Shown piece after piece: positions 20,637 through 29,500 of a stretch of DNA of 33,670 nucleotides; position 1 is the first letter of the stretch; each line of letters begins with the position of its first letter. A program made the translations under genes and the position numbers. The notes under the pieces were generated by a model. The model saw nothing but the letters and a program-made list of their open reading frames with translations. It did no database searches and was not told the origin of the DNA. This DNA is from Bacteroidales bacterium (lineage in GTDB: Bacteria > Bacteroidota > Bacteroidia > Bacteroidales > UBA932). Where the stretch lies: assembly GCA_017443465.1 (NCBI GenBank), contig JAFRXO010000013.1, forward strand, positions 1 to 33,670, read 5' to 3'.

Positions 20637-20763
20637 GCAATAATCTTTATTAAATTGATATATAGATACTTGCGAAAGAATGGATTTCGCTTGTAAGGGG
20701 GATTATTTGCCTTCTGATAGGAAAGCGGAGCAAAAATATAAACTAAAAGTTAGTAGTGCAATG
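20637..20763 (+). other. Intergenic region between the purF-like gene and P-II
   Basis: The longest gap within the nitrogen cluster, about 127 bases and AT-rich at both ends. It contains a 6-bp inverted repeat, GCGAAA (20672-20677) and TTTCGC (20685-20690). An in-frame ATG at 20680 would extend P-II by 28 codons. No full TAnnTTTG element is visible; the nearest is TTATTTG at 20703-20709, one base short. An internal promoter for the P-II-amtB-asnB part is possible but not shown. Confidence 0.4.
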
Positions 20764-21111
20764 ATGAAAAAGATTGAAGCGATAGTGCGGAAAACGCACT
20801 TTGAAGATGTCAAGCAGGCGTTGTTCGACGCTGACATCAACTGGTTCTCCTATTCGGAAGTCAAGGCTATCGGCCAGGACAGGGAGGACCGTATTTACCG
20901 CGGCGTCATGTACAGCACGGACGTTATTTCCCGGATAGAGATCACGATAATATGTCGTGATCAGTTCGTCGAGCCTGCAGTAAAGGCCATCCTGGCTTCC
21001 GCCCATACGGGAGAAGTCGGTGACGGACGCATTTTTGTCAGTGACGTGATCGATACCTGGTCCATCAGGACCGGCGAGCACGGGGACACGGTTTTGCGGG
21101 ACAAAAAGTAA
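20764..21111 (+). CDS. P-II family nitrogen regulatory protein (GlnB/GlnK type)
   Basis: A trimeric signal protein that binds ATP/ADP and 2-oxoglutarate and controls targets such as AmtB. From the ATG at 20764 it is 115 residues and begins MKKIEAIVRK, exactly as the family does (the ATG at 20761 adds one Met). The T-loop (about 37-55) includes IYRGVMY, whose final Tyr50 aligns with the uridylylated Tyr51 of E. coli GlnB; the loop is one residue shorter. The B-loop region HTGEVGDGRIFV (about 81-92) and the C-loop SIRTGE are conserved, though one Arg of the usual IRIRTGE is Ser. It lies 21 bases before amtB, the classic glnK-amtB pair, so GlnK-like control of ammonium uptake is the best inference. 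The in-frame ATG at 20680 is judged unlikely. Confidence 0.93.
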   Translation: MKKIEAIVRKTHFEDVKQALFDADINWFSYSEVKAIGQDREDRIYRGVMYSTDVISRIEITIICRDQFVEPAVKAILASAHTGEVGDGRIFVSDVIDTWSIRTGEHGDTVLRDKK

Positions 21112-21132
21112 ACCTCTGAAAACCATGTAATC

Positions 21133-22350
21133 ATGAACGAGATAGCCTTGTCTTTGGATACAGTCTGGATGCTGCTGGCAGCAATGCTCGTTTTCTGGAT
21201 GCAACCGGGATTCGCACTATGTGAAGCCGGATTCACACGCAGCAAGAATACGGTGAATATCCTGATGAAGAACTTCGTGGACTTCATGTTCGGCTCGCTC
21301 CTGTTCTTCTTCATCGGTTTCGGTTTCATGTTTGGCAGTGAAGGGGCTGGTTTCATCGGGGCTCCCAACTGGGGGAGTCTCTCCTTTTACAAAGGCAATC
21401 TGCCTGTCGAAGGCTTTTTGATTTTCGAGACAGTCTTCTGTGCCACTTCCGCCACAATAGTCAGCGGTGCTATGGCGGAAAGGACCAAATTTTCGATGTA
21501 CTTGATTTACAGTGCATTCATATCCCTGTTCGTTTATCCAATCGAGGGCCATTGGACCTGGGGCGGAGGCTGGCTTAGCCAGATGGGCTTCCACGATTTC
21601 GCTGGAAGCGCTATCGTGCACAGCGTCGGGGGAGTACTTGCCCTCATCGGAGCCATGGCCCTCGGCCCCCGTATCGGGAAATATGGAAAAGACAAGAAGA
21701 GCAGGGCTATTCCGGGCCATAATCTTGCCCTGGCGGCTCTCGGCGTTTTCATCCTGTGGCTCGGATGGTTCGGATTCAATCCTGGCAGTCAGCTTGCGGC
21801 AAGCGGTGAAGTGAACCGAACCGCAATATCGCACGTTTTTTTGACTACGAATCTGGCTGCGGCTGCAGGCGGGGCTGCGACAATGTTCCTGACGTGGATC
21901 AAATACGGGAAGCCGTCACTCTCCCTGATGCTGAACGGCATACTGGCCGGCCTTGTGGGTATAACGGCAGGCTGCGATGTCGTGTCGCCGTGGGGAGCCG
22001 TGGTCATAGGTCTTGTATGTGGTACAATCCTGGTGTTCGCCATTGAATTCATCGACCATAAACTGCACATAGATGACCCTGTCGGCGCCTCTTCCGTGCA
22101 TGGTGTATGTGGTATCCTCGGCACACTGATGACAGGCCTTCTCGCGACGGAAGGAGGCGTGTTTTACGGAGGTGGATGGAATTTTATCGGAGTCCAGGCA
22201 CTGGGTGTTATCGTGATAGACCTGTGGGCTGCAGTTTGCGGATTCATTCTGTTTTTTGGCATAAAAAGAGCCTTCGGCCTGCGTGTCGAACCCCGTGTGG
22301 AAGAGGAAGGCCTCGATGTCTATGAACACGGCGAAAGCTGCTACAATTAA
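21133..22350 (+). CDS. amtB: Ammonium transporter
   Basis: A 405-residue inner-membrane channel of the Amt/Rh family with about eleven hydrophobic segments, the normal size. It conducts ammonium across the cytoplasmic membrane as a trimer. The twin-His pore is visible: His163 in FAGSAIVHSVGG and His323 in SSVHGVCG. The conserved Asp155 lies in HDFAGS and the aromatic-rich EGHWTWGGGW precedes it. The N-terminus (MNEIALSLDTVWML) runs directly into the first helix; a separate signal peptide as in E. coli AmtB is not evident. The short acidic C-terminal tail (about 385-405) is where P-II proteins dock in relatives. It is directly after the P-II gene and 12 bases before asnB. Confidence 0.97.
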   Translation: MNEIALSLDTVWMLLAAMLVFWMQPGFALCEAGFTRSKNTVNILMKNFVDFMFGSLLFFFIGFGFMFGSEGAGFIGAPNWGSLSFYKGNLPVEGFLIFETVFCATSATIVSGAMAERTKFSMYLIYSAFISLFVYPIEGHWTWGGGWLSQMGFHDFAGSAIVHSVGGVLALIGAMALGPRIGKYGKDKKSRAIPGHNLALAALGVFILWLGWFGFNPGSQLAASGEVNRTAISHVFLTTNLAAAAGGAATMFLTWIKYGKPSLSLMLNGILAGLVGITAGCDVVSPWGAVVIGLVCGTILVFAIEFIDHKLHIDDPVGASSVHGVCGILGTLMTGLLATEGGVFYGGGWNFIGVQALGVIVIDLWAAVCGFILFFGIKRAFGLRVEPRVEEEGLDVYEHGESCYN

Positions 22351-22362
22351 ATCAATTGCCAT

Positions 22363-24036
22363 ATGTGTGGAATAATAGGTATTTTCAACCTGCGTGAACA
22401 ATCCGACGAAATGCGCCGGAAAGCGTTGCAGATGAGCCGTAAGATCCGGCATCGCGGACCGGATTGGAGCGGCATATGGTGCGGAGGAAGCGCCATTCTG
22501 TGCCACGAGCGCCTGAGTATCGTGGACCCTGAGTCGGGTGGTCAGCCGCTGTTTTCCCCAGACGGGAAACAGGTGCTGGCGGTGAATGGAGAAATATACA
22601 ACCATCAGGTAATACGCCATCGCTATGCCGGCATGTACGATTTTCGGACAGGCAGCGACTGTGAGGTCATACTTGCGCTATACCGGGATAAGGGACCTGA
22701 TTTCCTGGAGGACTTGAGCGGCATTTTCGCCTTTGCGCTTTATGATGCCGAGCAGGATGCCTTCCTTATCGCACGTGATCCTATCGGGGTTATTCCCTTG
22801 TACATAGGTTTCGACGATTCCGATGGCAAGGTATATGTCGCCAGCGAACTGAAGGCTCTTGAGGGCCAGTGCGAGCGCTATGAGCCGTTCCTGCCCGGTC
22901 ACTGTTATTGGAGCAAGGAGCGCAGAATGAAACGCTGGTATAAAAGAGACTGGATGGAATACGAGGCTGTAAAGGACAACGGTGCCTCGAGCCGGGCTGT
23001 CCGCGAGGCCCTGATGGACGCGGTGAAACGGCAGTTGATGTCGGATGTGCCTTACGGAGTATTGCTCTCCGGCGGACTTGATTCTTCCGTCATATCCGCC
23101 ATTGCGGAGTGCTTCAGCGCAATGCGGATAGAGGATGACTCACAGACACGTGCATGGTGGCCGCGCCTGCATTCCTTTGCCGTCGGTTTGAAAGGGGCTC
23201 CTGACCTGGCCAAGGCCAGACTTGTGGCCGAACATATCGGCACCGTCCACCACGAGATAAACTACACCATACAAGAAGGACTGGACGCAATCCGCGATGT
23301 GATTTATTTCACTGAGACCTATGACGTTACAACTATCAGAGCCTCCACCCCCATGTACCTGCTTGCCCGTGTCATCAAATCTATGGGTATCAAGATGGTC
23401 TTGTCAGGGGAGGGAGCGGATGAGATATTCGGCGGATACCTTTATTTCCACAAAGCCCCTTCCGCCCGGGATTTTCACGAGGAGACGGTGCGCAAACTGT
23501 CCAAGCTGCATCTTTACGACTGTCTCAGGGCAAACAAGAGTCTCGCGGCCTGGGGAGTGGAAGGACGCGTGCCATTCCTGGACAAGGAGTTCCTTGACGT
23601 TGCTATGAGTGTCAACCCTGAAGAGAAGCTTTGCCCGGGAGACGTCATTGAGAAACGTATTGTCCGTGAGGCGTTCTCCGACATGCTTCCCGAAGAGATT
23701 GTCTGGCGGCAGAAGGAGCAGTTCAGCGACGGAGTGGGTTATTCCTGGATAGACACCTTGAAACGCATTGCGTCTGAAGCAGTCTCAGATGAGCAGATGG
23801 CTCATGCGGCAGATCGTTTCCCCGTTCATCCGCCTCTTTGCAAGGAGGAATACTATTACCGTTCCATTTTTGCGGAACTCTTCCCGAGCGAAAGTGCCGC
23901 GCGGAGCGTGCCGAGCGAGGCGAGCGTTGCCTGTTCAACAGCCATCGCCCTGGAATGGGATGCGGCGTTCAAGAACAGGAACGATCCCAGCGGCCGCGCG
24001 GTCGCCGGAGTCCACAGGCAGGCGTATGGACACTGA
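22363..24036 (+). CDS. asnB: Asparagine synthase (glutamine-hydrolysing) B
   Basis: A 557-residue cytosolic enzyme, close to the 554 of E. coli AsnB. It makes asparagine from aspartate, ATP and glutamine. The class II amidotransferase domain starts MCGIIGIF, with Cys2 as nucleophile, then RHRGPDWSG, HERLSIVD and VNGEIYNH. The synthetase domain has the ATP-pyrophosphatase P-loop LLSGGLDSSV (about 234-243), SGEGADEIFGGY and GVEGRVPFLDKEFL. The C-terminus keeps the typical VACST, EWD and DPSGRAV. The region just before VACST is unusually GC-rich and Ser/Ala/Glu-rich (SESAARSVPSEAS). It is the last gene of the nitrogen cluster. No terminator is visible in the 15 bases before the convergent neighbour. 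Confidence 0.97.
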   Translation: MCGIIGIFNLREQSDEMRRKALQMSRKIRHRGPDWSGIWCGGSAILCHERLSIVDPESGGQPLFSPDGKQVLAVNGEIYNHQVIRHRYAGMYDFRTGSDCEVILALYRDKGPDFLEDLSGIFAFALYDAEQDAFLIARDPIGVIPLYIGFDDSDGKVYVASELKALEGQCERYEPFLPGHCYWSKERRMKRWYKRDWMEYEAVKDNGASSRAVREALMDAVKRQLMSDVPYGVLLSGGLDSSVISAIAECFSAMRIEDDSQTRAWWPRLHSFAVGLKGAPDLAKARLVAEHIGTVHHEINYTIQEGLDAIRDVIYFTETYDVTTIRASTPMYLLARVIKSMGIKMVLSGEGADEIFGGYLYFHKAPSARDFHEETVRKLSKLHLYDCLRANKSLAAWGVEGRVPFLDKEFLDVAMSVNPEEKLCPGDVIEKRIVREAFSDMLPEEIVWRQKEQFSDGVGYSWIDTLKRIASEAVSDEQMAHAADRFPVHPPLCKEEYYYRSIFAELFPSESAARSVPSEASVACSTAIALEWDAAFKNRNDPSGRAVAGVHRQAYGH

Positions 24037-24051
24037 AAAAGGAAAGAAATA

Positions 24052-24648
24052 CTATTCTTCGAACAATTTTATGACAGGCCAGCCGTAGTCCTTTATCATC
24101 TTTGCCGGGATGCCCTTGCTCTCAACGAATCGTCTGACGGTTTCCTTACGGACAGCCTCGCGGCTGATGTCGTCCGAATAGGCAGCGCTGAATTCTTCGA
24201 ACTTGTCGCCGAATATCCTCCTGGCTTCAGGTTCGTAGCTCGAGCCGTCGCCGACACGCTCGAAATCAAATACTTCATATCCGCCGTCGCCGGTTTTGCG
24301 CACGTGCATCCTACCCGGATGGTTGCCTCCCGACATCGTCTTGAGGGTGTCTCCCGAGAGGTCGTAGTTCAGGATCCAGAAGTCGCCCAGCACCTTTATG
24401 TCGCTCTCGTCGGCATCGTCTATGGAAATGTAGTCATTGAAAGGAATGCAATAGTCTGCGGGAGGATAAAACACTCCCAAGCTGTCAGCCATATACTTTT
24501 CTACGGCCTCGATGCAGGTGAGCGCCTTTTCTCCCACTTCCGTTTCTGTCTTAACCGTTTTCTTCCGGTTGCATCCGGGCATCAGGAGCAGGGAAACGGC
24601 AACGGCCGTCATAAGCGCCGTCAGGCTGATCTTTTTCATCGTTTTCAT
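24052..24648 (-). CDS. Lipoprotein of unknown function
   Basis: A 198-residue protein with a lipoprotein signal peptide (MKTMKKISLTALMTAVAVS, then lipobox LMPGC, Cys26). An in-frame ATG at 24639 is an alternative start. The mature part begins with a polar Lys/Thr/Glu linker, and the rest is acidic: IPFNDYISIDDADESDIKVLGDFWILNYDLSGDTLKTMSGGN has been seen in many Bacteroidales lipoproteins without known function, as far as I recall. No catalytic motif is visible. Size and beta-rich pattern suggest a small extracytoplasmic domain. It is a single gene with a TAnnTTTG promoter, divergent from the DUF362 gene. Confidence 0.8.
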   Translation of the reverse strand: MKTMKKISLTALMTAVAVSLLLMPGCNRKKTVKTETEVGEKALTCIEAVEKYMADSLGVFYPPADYCIPFNDYISIDDADESDIKVLGDFWILNYDLSGDTLKTMSGGNHPGRMHVRKTGDGGYEVFDFERVGDGSSYEPEARRIFGDKFEEFSAAYSDDISREAVRKETVRRFVESKGIPAKMIKDYGWPVIKLFEE

Positions 24649-24683
24649 ATCGGTTCAGTTTGTCGTCAGTCATTCATTCCCTG

Positions 24684-24691
24684 CAAATTTA
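24684..24691 (-). promoter_or_regulatory. -7 promoter element of the 24052-24648 lipoprotein gene
   Basis: TAAATTTG on the minus strand, 35 bases before the first ATG. A TTTA about 22 bases upstream could serve as a poor -33. Confidence 0.6.
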
Positions 24692-24753
24692 CCAATAATT
24701 GTCGTTTTATCCATAAAGATGTAACGGGGTAATGCTTATGCGGGAATTATGAT

Positions 24754-24761
24754 TATTTTTG
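24754..24761 (+). promoter_or_regulatory. -7 promoter element of the DUF362 gene
   Basis: TATTTTTG, a perfect TAnnTTTG match, 34 bases before the ATG at 24796. No clear TTTG in the -33 region. Confidence 0.6.
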
Positions 24762-24795
24762 TAAGGTAAGTTAAACGTAAAGAACTGAATTGCAT

Positions 24796-25815
24796 ATGTG
24801 TATGGATAATAATAAAATGGCTGCCGCCCCGGTTCCGGGGAAGGATGGTAACAAGTATGTACCTTACGGGCAGAGGTCTGGGAACGAGTCGATAGTCTAT
24901 TTTACGCGTGACCTGTCGGCGGAAGGACTTGCAAAGGCATACGAAAAGGTCTGCGGCAACATCGTCGGCCGCGTGGGCGTGAAACTTCATACCGGCGAGC
25001 AGCACGGTCCCAATATTATTCCCCGTCCCTGGGTGAAGTCACTCTTCGAAAAGGATATTCCCGATGCTACCATCATTGAGACAAACACTTACTATGAGGG
25101 TGACCGCTACACTACGGATAAGCACAGAGAGACCCTTGGAATCAACGGATGGACCTTCTGTCCAGTGGACATAATGGATGAAGAAGGAACGGTGATACTT
25201 CCGGTCAAGGGAGGGAAGTGGTTTGACAAGATGTCTGTCGGCACCCATCTTCTGAATTATGACTCTATGGTAACCCTCACCCATTTCAAGGGCCACACGA
25301 CCGGCGGATTCGGGGGGAGCAACAAAAACATCGGCATAGGCTGCGCCGACGGCCGCCTGGGCAAGGCCTGGATTCACACCTATCCCGGGTCGGACGACCA
25401 GTGGAGCATCGTGGAAGAGGAGTTCATGGAGAGGATGACGGAATCCACAAAGGCCACCATAGACCATTTCGGGAAGCACGTCACCTATGTGAACGTAATG
25501 CGCAACATGTCTGTTTCCTGTGACTGTGAAGGAGTTGCGGCCGCTCCCGTGGTGACGCCCAACGTAGGTATCCTTTCCTCCACAGACATTCTTGCCGTCG
25601 ACCAGGCCTGCGTCGACATCGTGTTCGCGATGACGGATAAGGAGCACCACGACCTTGTGGAAAGGATGGTCACGCGTCACGGACTGCGCCAGCTTTCTTA
25701 TATGAAGGAACTCGGTATGGGCAACGACCGCTACGTGCTCATCGACCTCGACAACGGCGGAATCCGCATCACCGCCGAGGATGCAGCAAAGGATCTCAAG
25801 CCTTTTGTGGCATGA
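24796..25815 (+). CDS. DUF362 domain-containing protein
   Basis: A protein of 339 residues from the ATG at 24796 (ATG at 24802 is equally possible; the TTG at 24790 is unlikely). The DUF362 signature is visible over most of the length: GRVGVKLHTGEQHGPNIIPR near the start, ATIIETNTYYEGDRYTT, a THFKGHTTGGFGGSNKNIGIG core and SSTDILAVDQACVDIV near the end. The function of DUF362 is not established; relatives are often fused to or near ferredoxin domains. This one has few Cys residues (CDCEG, and CGN near the N-terminus) and no CxxCxxC ferredoxin motif. There is no signal peptide, so it is probably cytosolic. It stands alone on its promoter and the next + strand gene follows 46 bases later, possibly co-transcribed. 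Confidence 0.85.
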   Translation: MCMDNNKMAAAPVPGKDGNKYVPYGQRSGNESIVYFTRDLSAEGLAKAYEKVCGNIVGRVGVKLHTGEQHGPNIIPRPWVKSLFEKDIPDATIIETNTYYEGDRYTTDKHRETLGINGWTFCPVDIMDEEGTVILPVKGGKWFDKMSVGTHLLNYDSMVTLTHFKGHTTGGFGGSNKNIGIGCADGRLGKAWIHTYPGSDDQWSIVEEEFMERMTESTKATIDHFGKHVTYVNVMRNMSVSCDCEGVAAAPVVTPNVGILSSTDILAVDQACVDIVFAMTDKEHHDLVERMVTRHGLRQLSYMKELGMGNDRYVLIDLDNGGIRITAEDAAKDLKPFVA

Positions 25816-25861
25816 AATTGGGAGAGAATACATTAAAAGTATTTTAATTATCGTTTAAACA

Positions 25862-26419
25862 ATGAAACATCTTCTTTTTACCATTGCTCTCGTGTTCGCC
25901 GGAGTCATCGCGTTCGCTCAGAACATTCCTGCGGGAATGAGGATGGAACTGACTGAATGTGAGGAGAACAACAGGGAGTACTCCGTTTTCTCCTACAAGG
26001 ATGCGGACGGCACATACGGCTATTACCTCAGCCTCGGAAGGGAGTTCCGTCTCATTGAAAGCAATCGTGAAGACGGAACCGTCAGCGGTCATATAGACCA
26101 CATCGACGAGACGTGCATCCTGCTTGGAAGCACGATGGATGAGGCGATCGCTTCGCTGGATTCCCTTCTCGACCTTTTGAACGAGGATCCCGGAACCGTG
26201 CTTGAGTTCCCCTGCAGACTCGCTACCGGTGCCGAAAGGCTGGGAGAACCCAGTACCGCCACCTGTTTCATAACCAAACGGATCCTTCAGGGCAAGCGCC
26301 TCTGCTTCCAATTCATAAGCGGACGCCACACGGCCCAGACCGACCTTACAAAGTCGTCGATCAAATCCCTCAAATCAGGCGTAAAGCTATATAAGAAACT
26401 TCACCCCAAACAGGTTTAA
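25862..26419 (+). CDS. Small secreted protein of unknown function
   Basis: 185 residues. Residues 1-20 are a Sec signal peptide with likely cleavage after AFA (before QN). The mature part contains three Cys residues in mixed alpha/beta surroundings (TECEENNREY, DETCILL, FPCRLATG, TATCFITK, RLCFQF). LIESNREDGTVSGHIDHIDETCILLGSTMDEAIASLDSLLDLL suggests a strand-strand-helix unit. I recognise no family. The C-terminal 25 residues are basic (KSSIKSLKSGVKLYKKLHPKQ). It probably sits in the periplasm. A strong terminator follows 18 bases after the stop. No TAnnTTTG is seen directly upstream, so it may depend on the DUF362 promoter. Confidence 0.75.
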   Translation: MKHLLFTIALVFAGVIAFAQNIPAGMRMELTECEENNREYSVFSYKDADGTYGYYLSLGREFRLIESNREDGTVSGHIDHIDETCILLGSTMDEAIASLDSLLDLLNEDPGTVLEFPCRLATGAERLGEPSTATCFITKRILQGKRLCFQFISGRHTAQTDLTKSSIKSLKSGVKLYKKLHPKQV

Positions 26420-26437
26420 ACAAGTTCAGTTCAATAT

Positions 26438-26465
26438 AAAGGCCGGCGTTTTCGCCGGCCTTTTT
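26438..26465 (+). terminator. Strong terminator between the 25862 gene and the convergent GH92 gene
   Basis: An 11-bp perfect stem (26438-26448 with 26453-26463), a TTTT loop and TT beyond the stem's terminal T residues (T-run 26461-26465). Read on the minus strand it is followed by TTTATATT, so it may also end the GH92 transcript. Confidence 0.9.
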
Positions 26466-26504
26466 CGTACTATCTGTTTGTAGTGCAGCGAAATGCCTGA
26501 CCCT

Positions 26505-29500
26505 TTATTTCAATCCCCATTCTTTGTTGGGCTCGGGACCCATTTCCAGTTCGAGAGTGCCGCCTCCGAGGAGTTCGGATGCAGGGAACCAGAAGGATTC
26601 TAAAGGTTTGCCGTTCAACTTGGCGGATTGGACATATATGTTCTTCCTGGATGTGCCGTTCGCCTTTATGACGAAGCGGTCGCCCCTTCCATATCTTCCG
26701 CCGAGGTCGATCACGACTTCCTCGAATACGGGACTTCCGATCTCATATCTGGGCTCGACAGAGCAGCCTCCGTCCATCTGGAACAGGCCCAGGGCCACCA
26801 TCACGGCCCAGGCGCTCATCTGTCCCTGGTCCTCGTCTCCGAGGTATGCATTGCCCGTTCCTATGCCATAATAACGGTCCAGTATGCTCCTGCTCCATTT
26901 CTGGGTGTCCCAGGGTTGTCCGGCATAGTTGAACAGCCAGGCGAAATGCATCGACTGCTGGTTACCGTGGCAGACTGGATGATCCCAGTATTGGTCTCCG
27001 GGAGCGTTGTAGCGCCATTTTTCATCTTGGTTGAAGCCCCATTCGAGCCTTTCAGTGAACCGGTCCTTTCCAAGCATTTCAACGAGTTCCGGGACATCCT
27101 GGGGAACGAAGAAGGTGAGCTGCCAGGCATTGCCTTCCACGTAATGCCTGTTGGCGCCGCTGCGGAAGAAATCGAAATCCTCCATCCAGTTGCCGTGGCT
27201 GTCTTTCATATGGCAGTATCCCTCGTCGTCGATAACGTTCTTCCACCAGTATCCACGGTCGTTGAAACGCCTGTAAACGTCTTCGTGCCCGAGGGCCTTG
27301 GCAAGCTGGCCGACCGTCCAGTCGTCGAAGGAATACTCCATGGTGTTGGAGAAACGTCCGAGGTCGTACGGGACATAATGATACTTCATATATGCGGCAA
27401 GGTCCCTGTTGCCCGCGAAGCCCTTGAACACCTTGCGGCCCGGGGTAGTCTGCATCTTGACGGCGGCCTGGAGCACCTTCTCAGGGTCAAAGCCTCCAAT
27501 GCCCATCTGGCAGGCGCCGACAAGCAGGGGGATTTCGTGCTCGGCGACCATCACGGGGATGTAATTGAGGCCTGCGGGACCCTTTGCGAGCCAGCCGTTC
27601 GCATCGTAAAGCGACAGCTGTGAGCGGACCCAGCGGGAAGACCATTCGGGAATGACGAGGTTCCAGTACTGGTTCAGGTTCCAGAAAGTGTTCCAGAACG
27701 CGTCGCAGCCGAGCATGACGTCGTCCGAAGGATCGGCCACCTTGCAGAGCCTGCCGTCGGTGGAGATCCATTCGCCGTTCAGGTCGCTCCAGATGTTGCG
27801 GCCGCAGGTAGCACGGTACATATTGTTGTAGAACTTCACCTTCTCGAGACGGTCTTCCGTCTTGACAGCGACGCGTTCGAAGATGTCGTTCCATACCTTC
27901 TTCTGATTCTCCCTCACTGCGTCGAAATCCCAGCCGAACGGCTCGGTGACCTCTTTCTGGAGGTTCTCCCTTGCTCCCTGTATGCTGACGGGAGAAATTC
28001 CAGTCCTCACACCAACCGTCCCGCCGCCGGGAACTTCCACATAGAAGCCTCCCTTCACGCACTGTTCCCATTTGAACGCAGGGACATCCTCGGTGACATC
28101 GGCTTCCTTCCAGCATCCCATCTTCCCGAGCGGGCGGTCGAACTCGAATACGAAGTGAAGGACATAGTCCTGGTCGGCATCGCGGCTCCAAACACCAGGG
28201 GAGTATAGGTGGCACTCTCCTTCGATGCACGTGTCGGAGATACGCCGGACCGCGGCGTCACGGATGAATGTGCGGTACTCGTGAGGGATGTTGAAATCCA
28301 CCTGGATGCGGTTGCCCTCACGGTCCGCAGGGAAATTGAAGCGCTCCACGCCGCAACGGGTTGTCGCAGTCAGTTCGGCGAGGATACCATAATCCTCAAG
28401 AATGACGCTGTAATAGCCTATAGGGGCCTTTTCGGTCTGTTTGTCGATGCGCGAACGGTAGCCTTCGTCAGGCTTCTGTTCGTGTCCGGGAACAGTCATC
28501 AGCGGGCCGTTCGTCGCCATCAATCCCAGTCCTCCCAATGTCCATTCGTGAATGTGGGAGAAGCAGGCGACGCTTTCGAAAGACGGCTGATATCCGGACT
28601 GCCAGCCGGAGTTCTGGTTGTCCGGCGCCATCTTGACCATGCTGAAGGGCATCCAGGGGCCGGGAGCGATCATCCAGCGGGAATGCCCCGTTCCTATGCG
28701 TGTGTCCACATAGTCTGCAGGTGTCTGGATGCTCTTGGGAGCCCTTTCAACCTTTCCAGAGGCGATCTTGCGCTTGCCGCAGAGAACCTCATAATTGCTC
28801 GTGACAGGGTCCTGTACGGCCGGCATCGGGGCCTCGAGGCAGTACCGTCCTCCATCTATCTCTTTCTCAAGGATGGTTTTTCCGTCCAGCCTGACATCTA
28901 TCTTCTGTACACCGTCAAGATGCTCAAGGTCGACCAGAAGAGCCTGCGAATTCTCATCCAGCTGATACTCTGCTGCTTCCACCTTTCTCGCATACACTCC
29001 GGACGGTTTCTGTACTTTAATCGAGCTCGTGCCGCACAGTTCCACGGCATCGAAGAGTATCCATCCACCTTCAATTATTGTAATGACGGCTTCGTTGCCA
29101 CCCTCGAGAAGGTCTCCTGCCTCCAGGGGGAGGGAAATTGTCATTGGAGTAGCCGTGGAGAAGTCACCGGAAATGGAAAGAGTGTCCGCAACCGGCTCCC
29201 TGCTGGTGGCGTTCTTCTGATTAAGGAACTCTTCCGTACCGTCCCCGATCTGCTCCTTGAAGACCTTGGAGTTGACGCTCACTTTCACAAGCGGCAGGAA
29301 CCTCTTCTCATAGTCCGCAAGCTTCAAGTCCAGCCTGTAGGATCCTTTGGAGGGTTTCTTGTCCAGTCCGAACAGGATGTGGATTTCGTGGGTCCTCCAT
29401 CCGGCCGTGCTCCAGGTGCCAGCCCAGATGTCCACGGGGCCTGGAAGTACGTACGGGAAATCTTTTTCCGGAGAGGAATGTCCTACCAGATAATATTTGT

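Noticed and set aside
23880-23935. GC-rich Ser/Ala/Glu stretch near the asnB C-terminus as a possible frameshift
   Set aside because: The frame stays open and the conserved VACST, EWD and DPSGRAV residues follow in frame, so it is only local composition.
25827-25850. Small AT-rich hairpin after the DUF362 gene
   Set aside because: Only about five A/T-rich base pairs; too weak to call a terminator.
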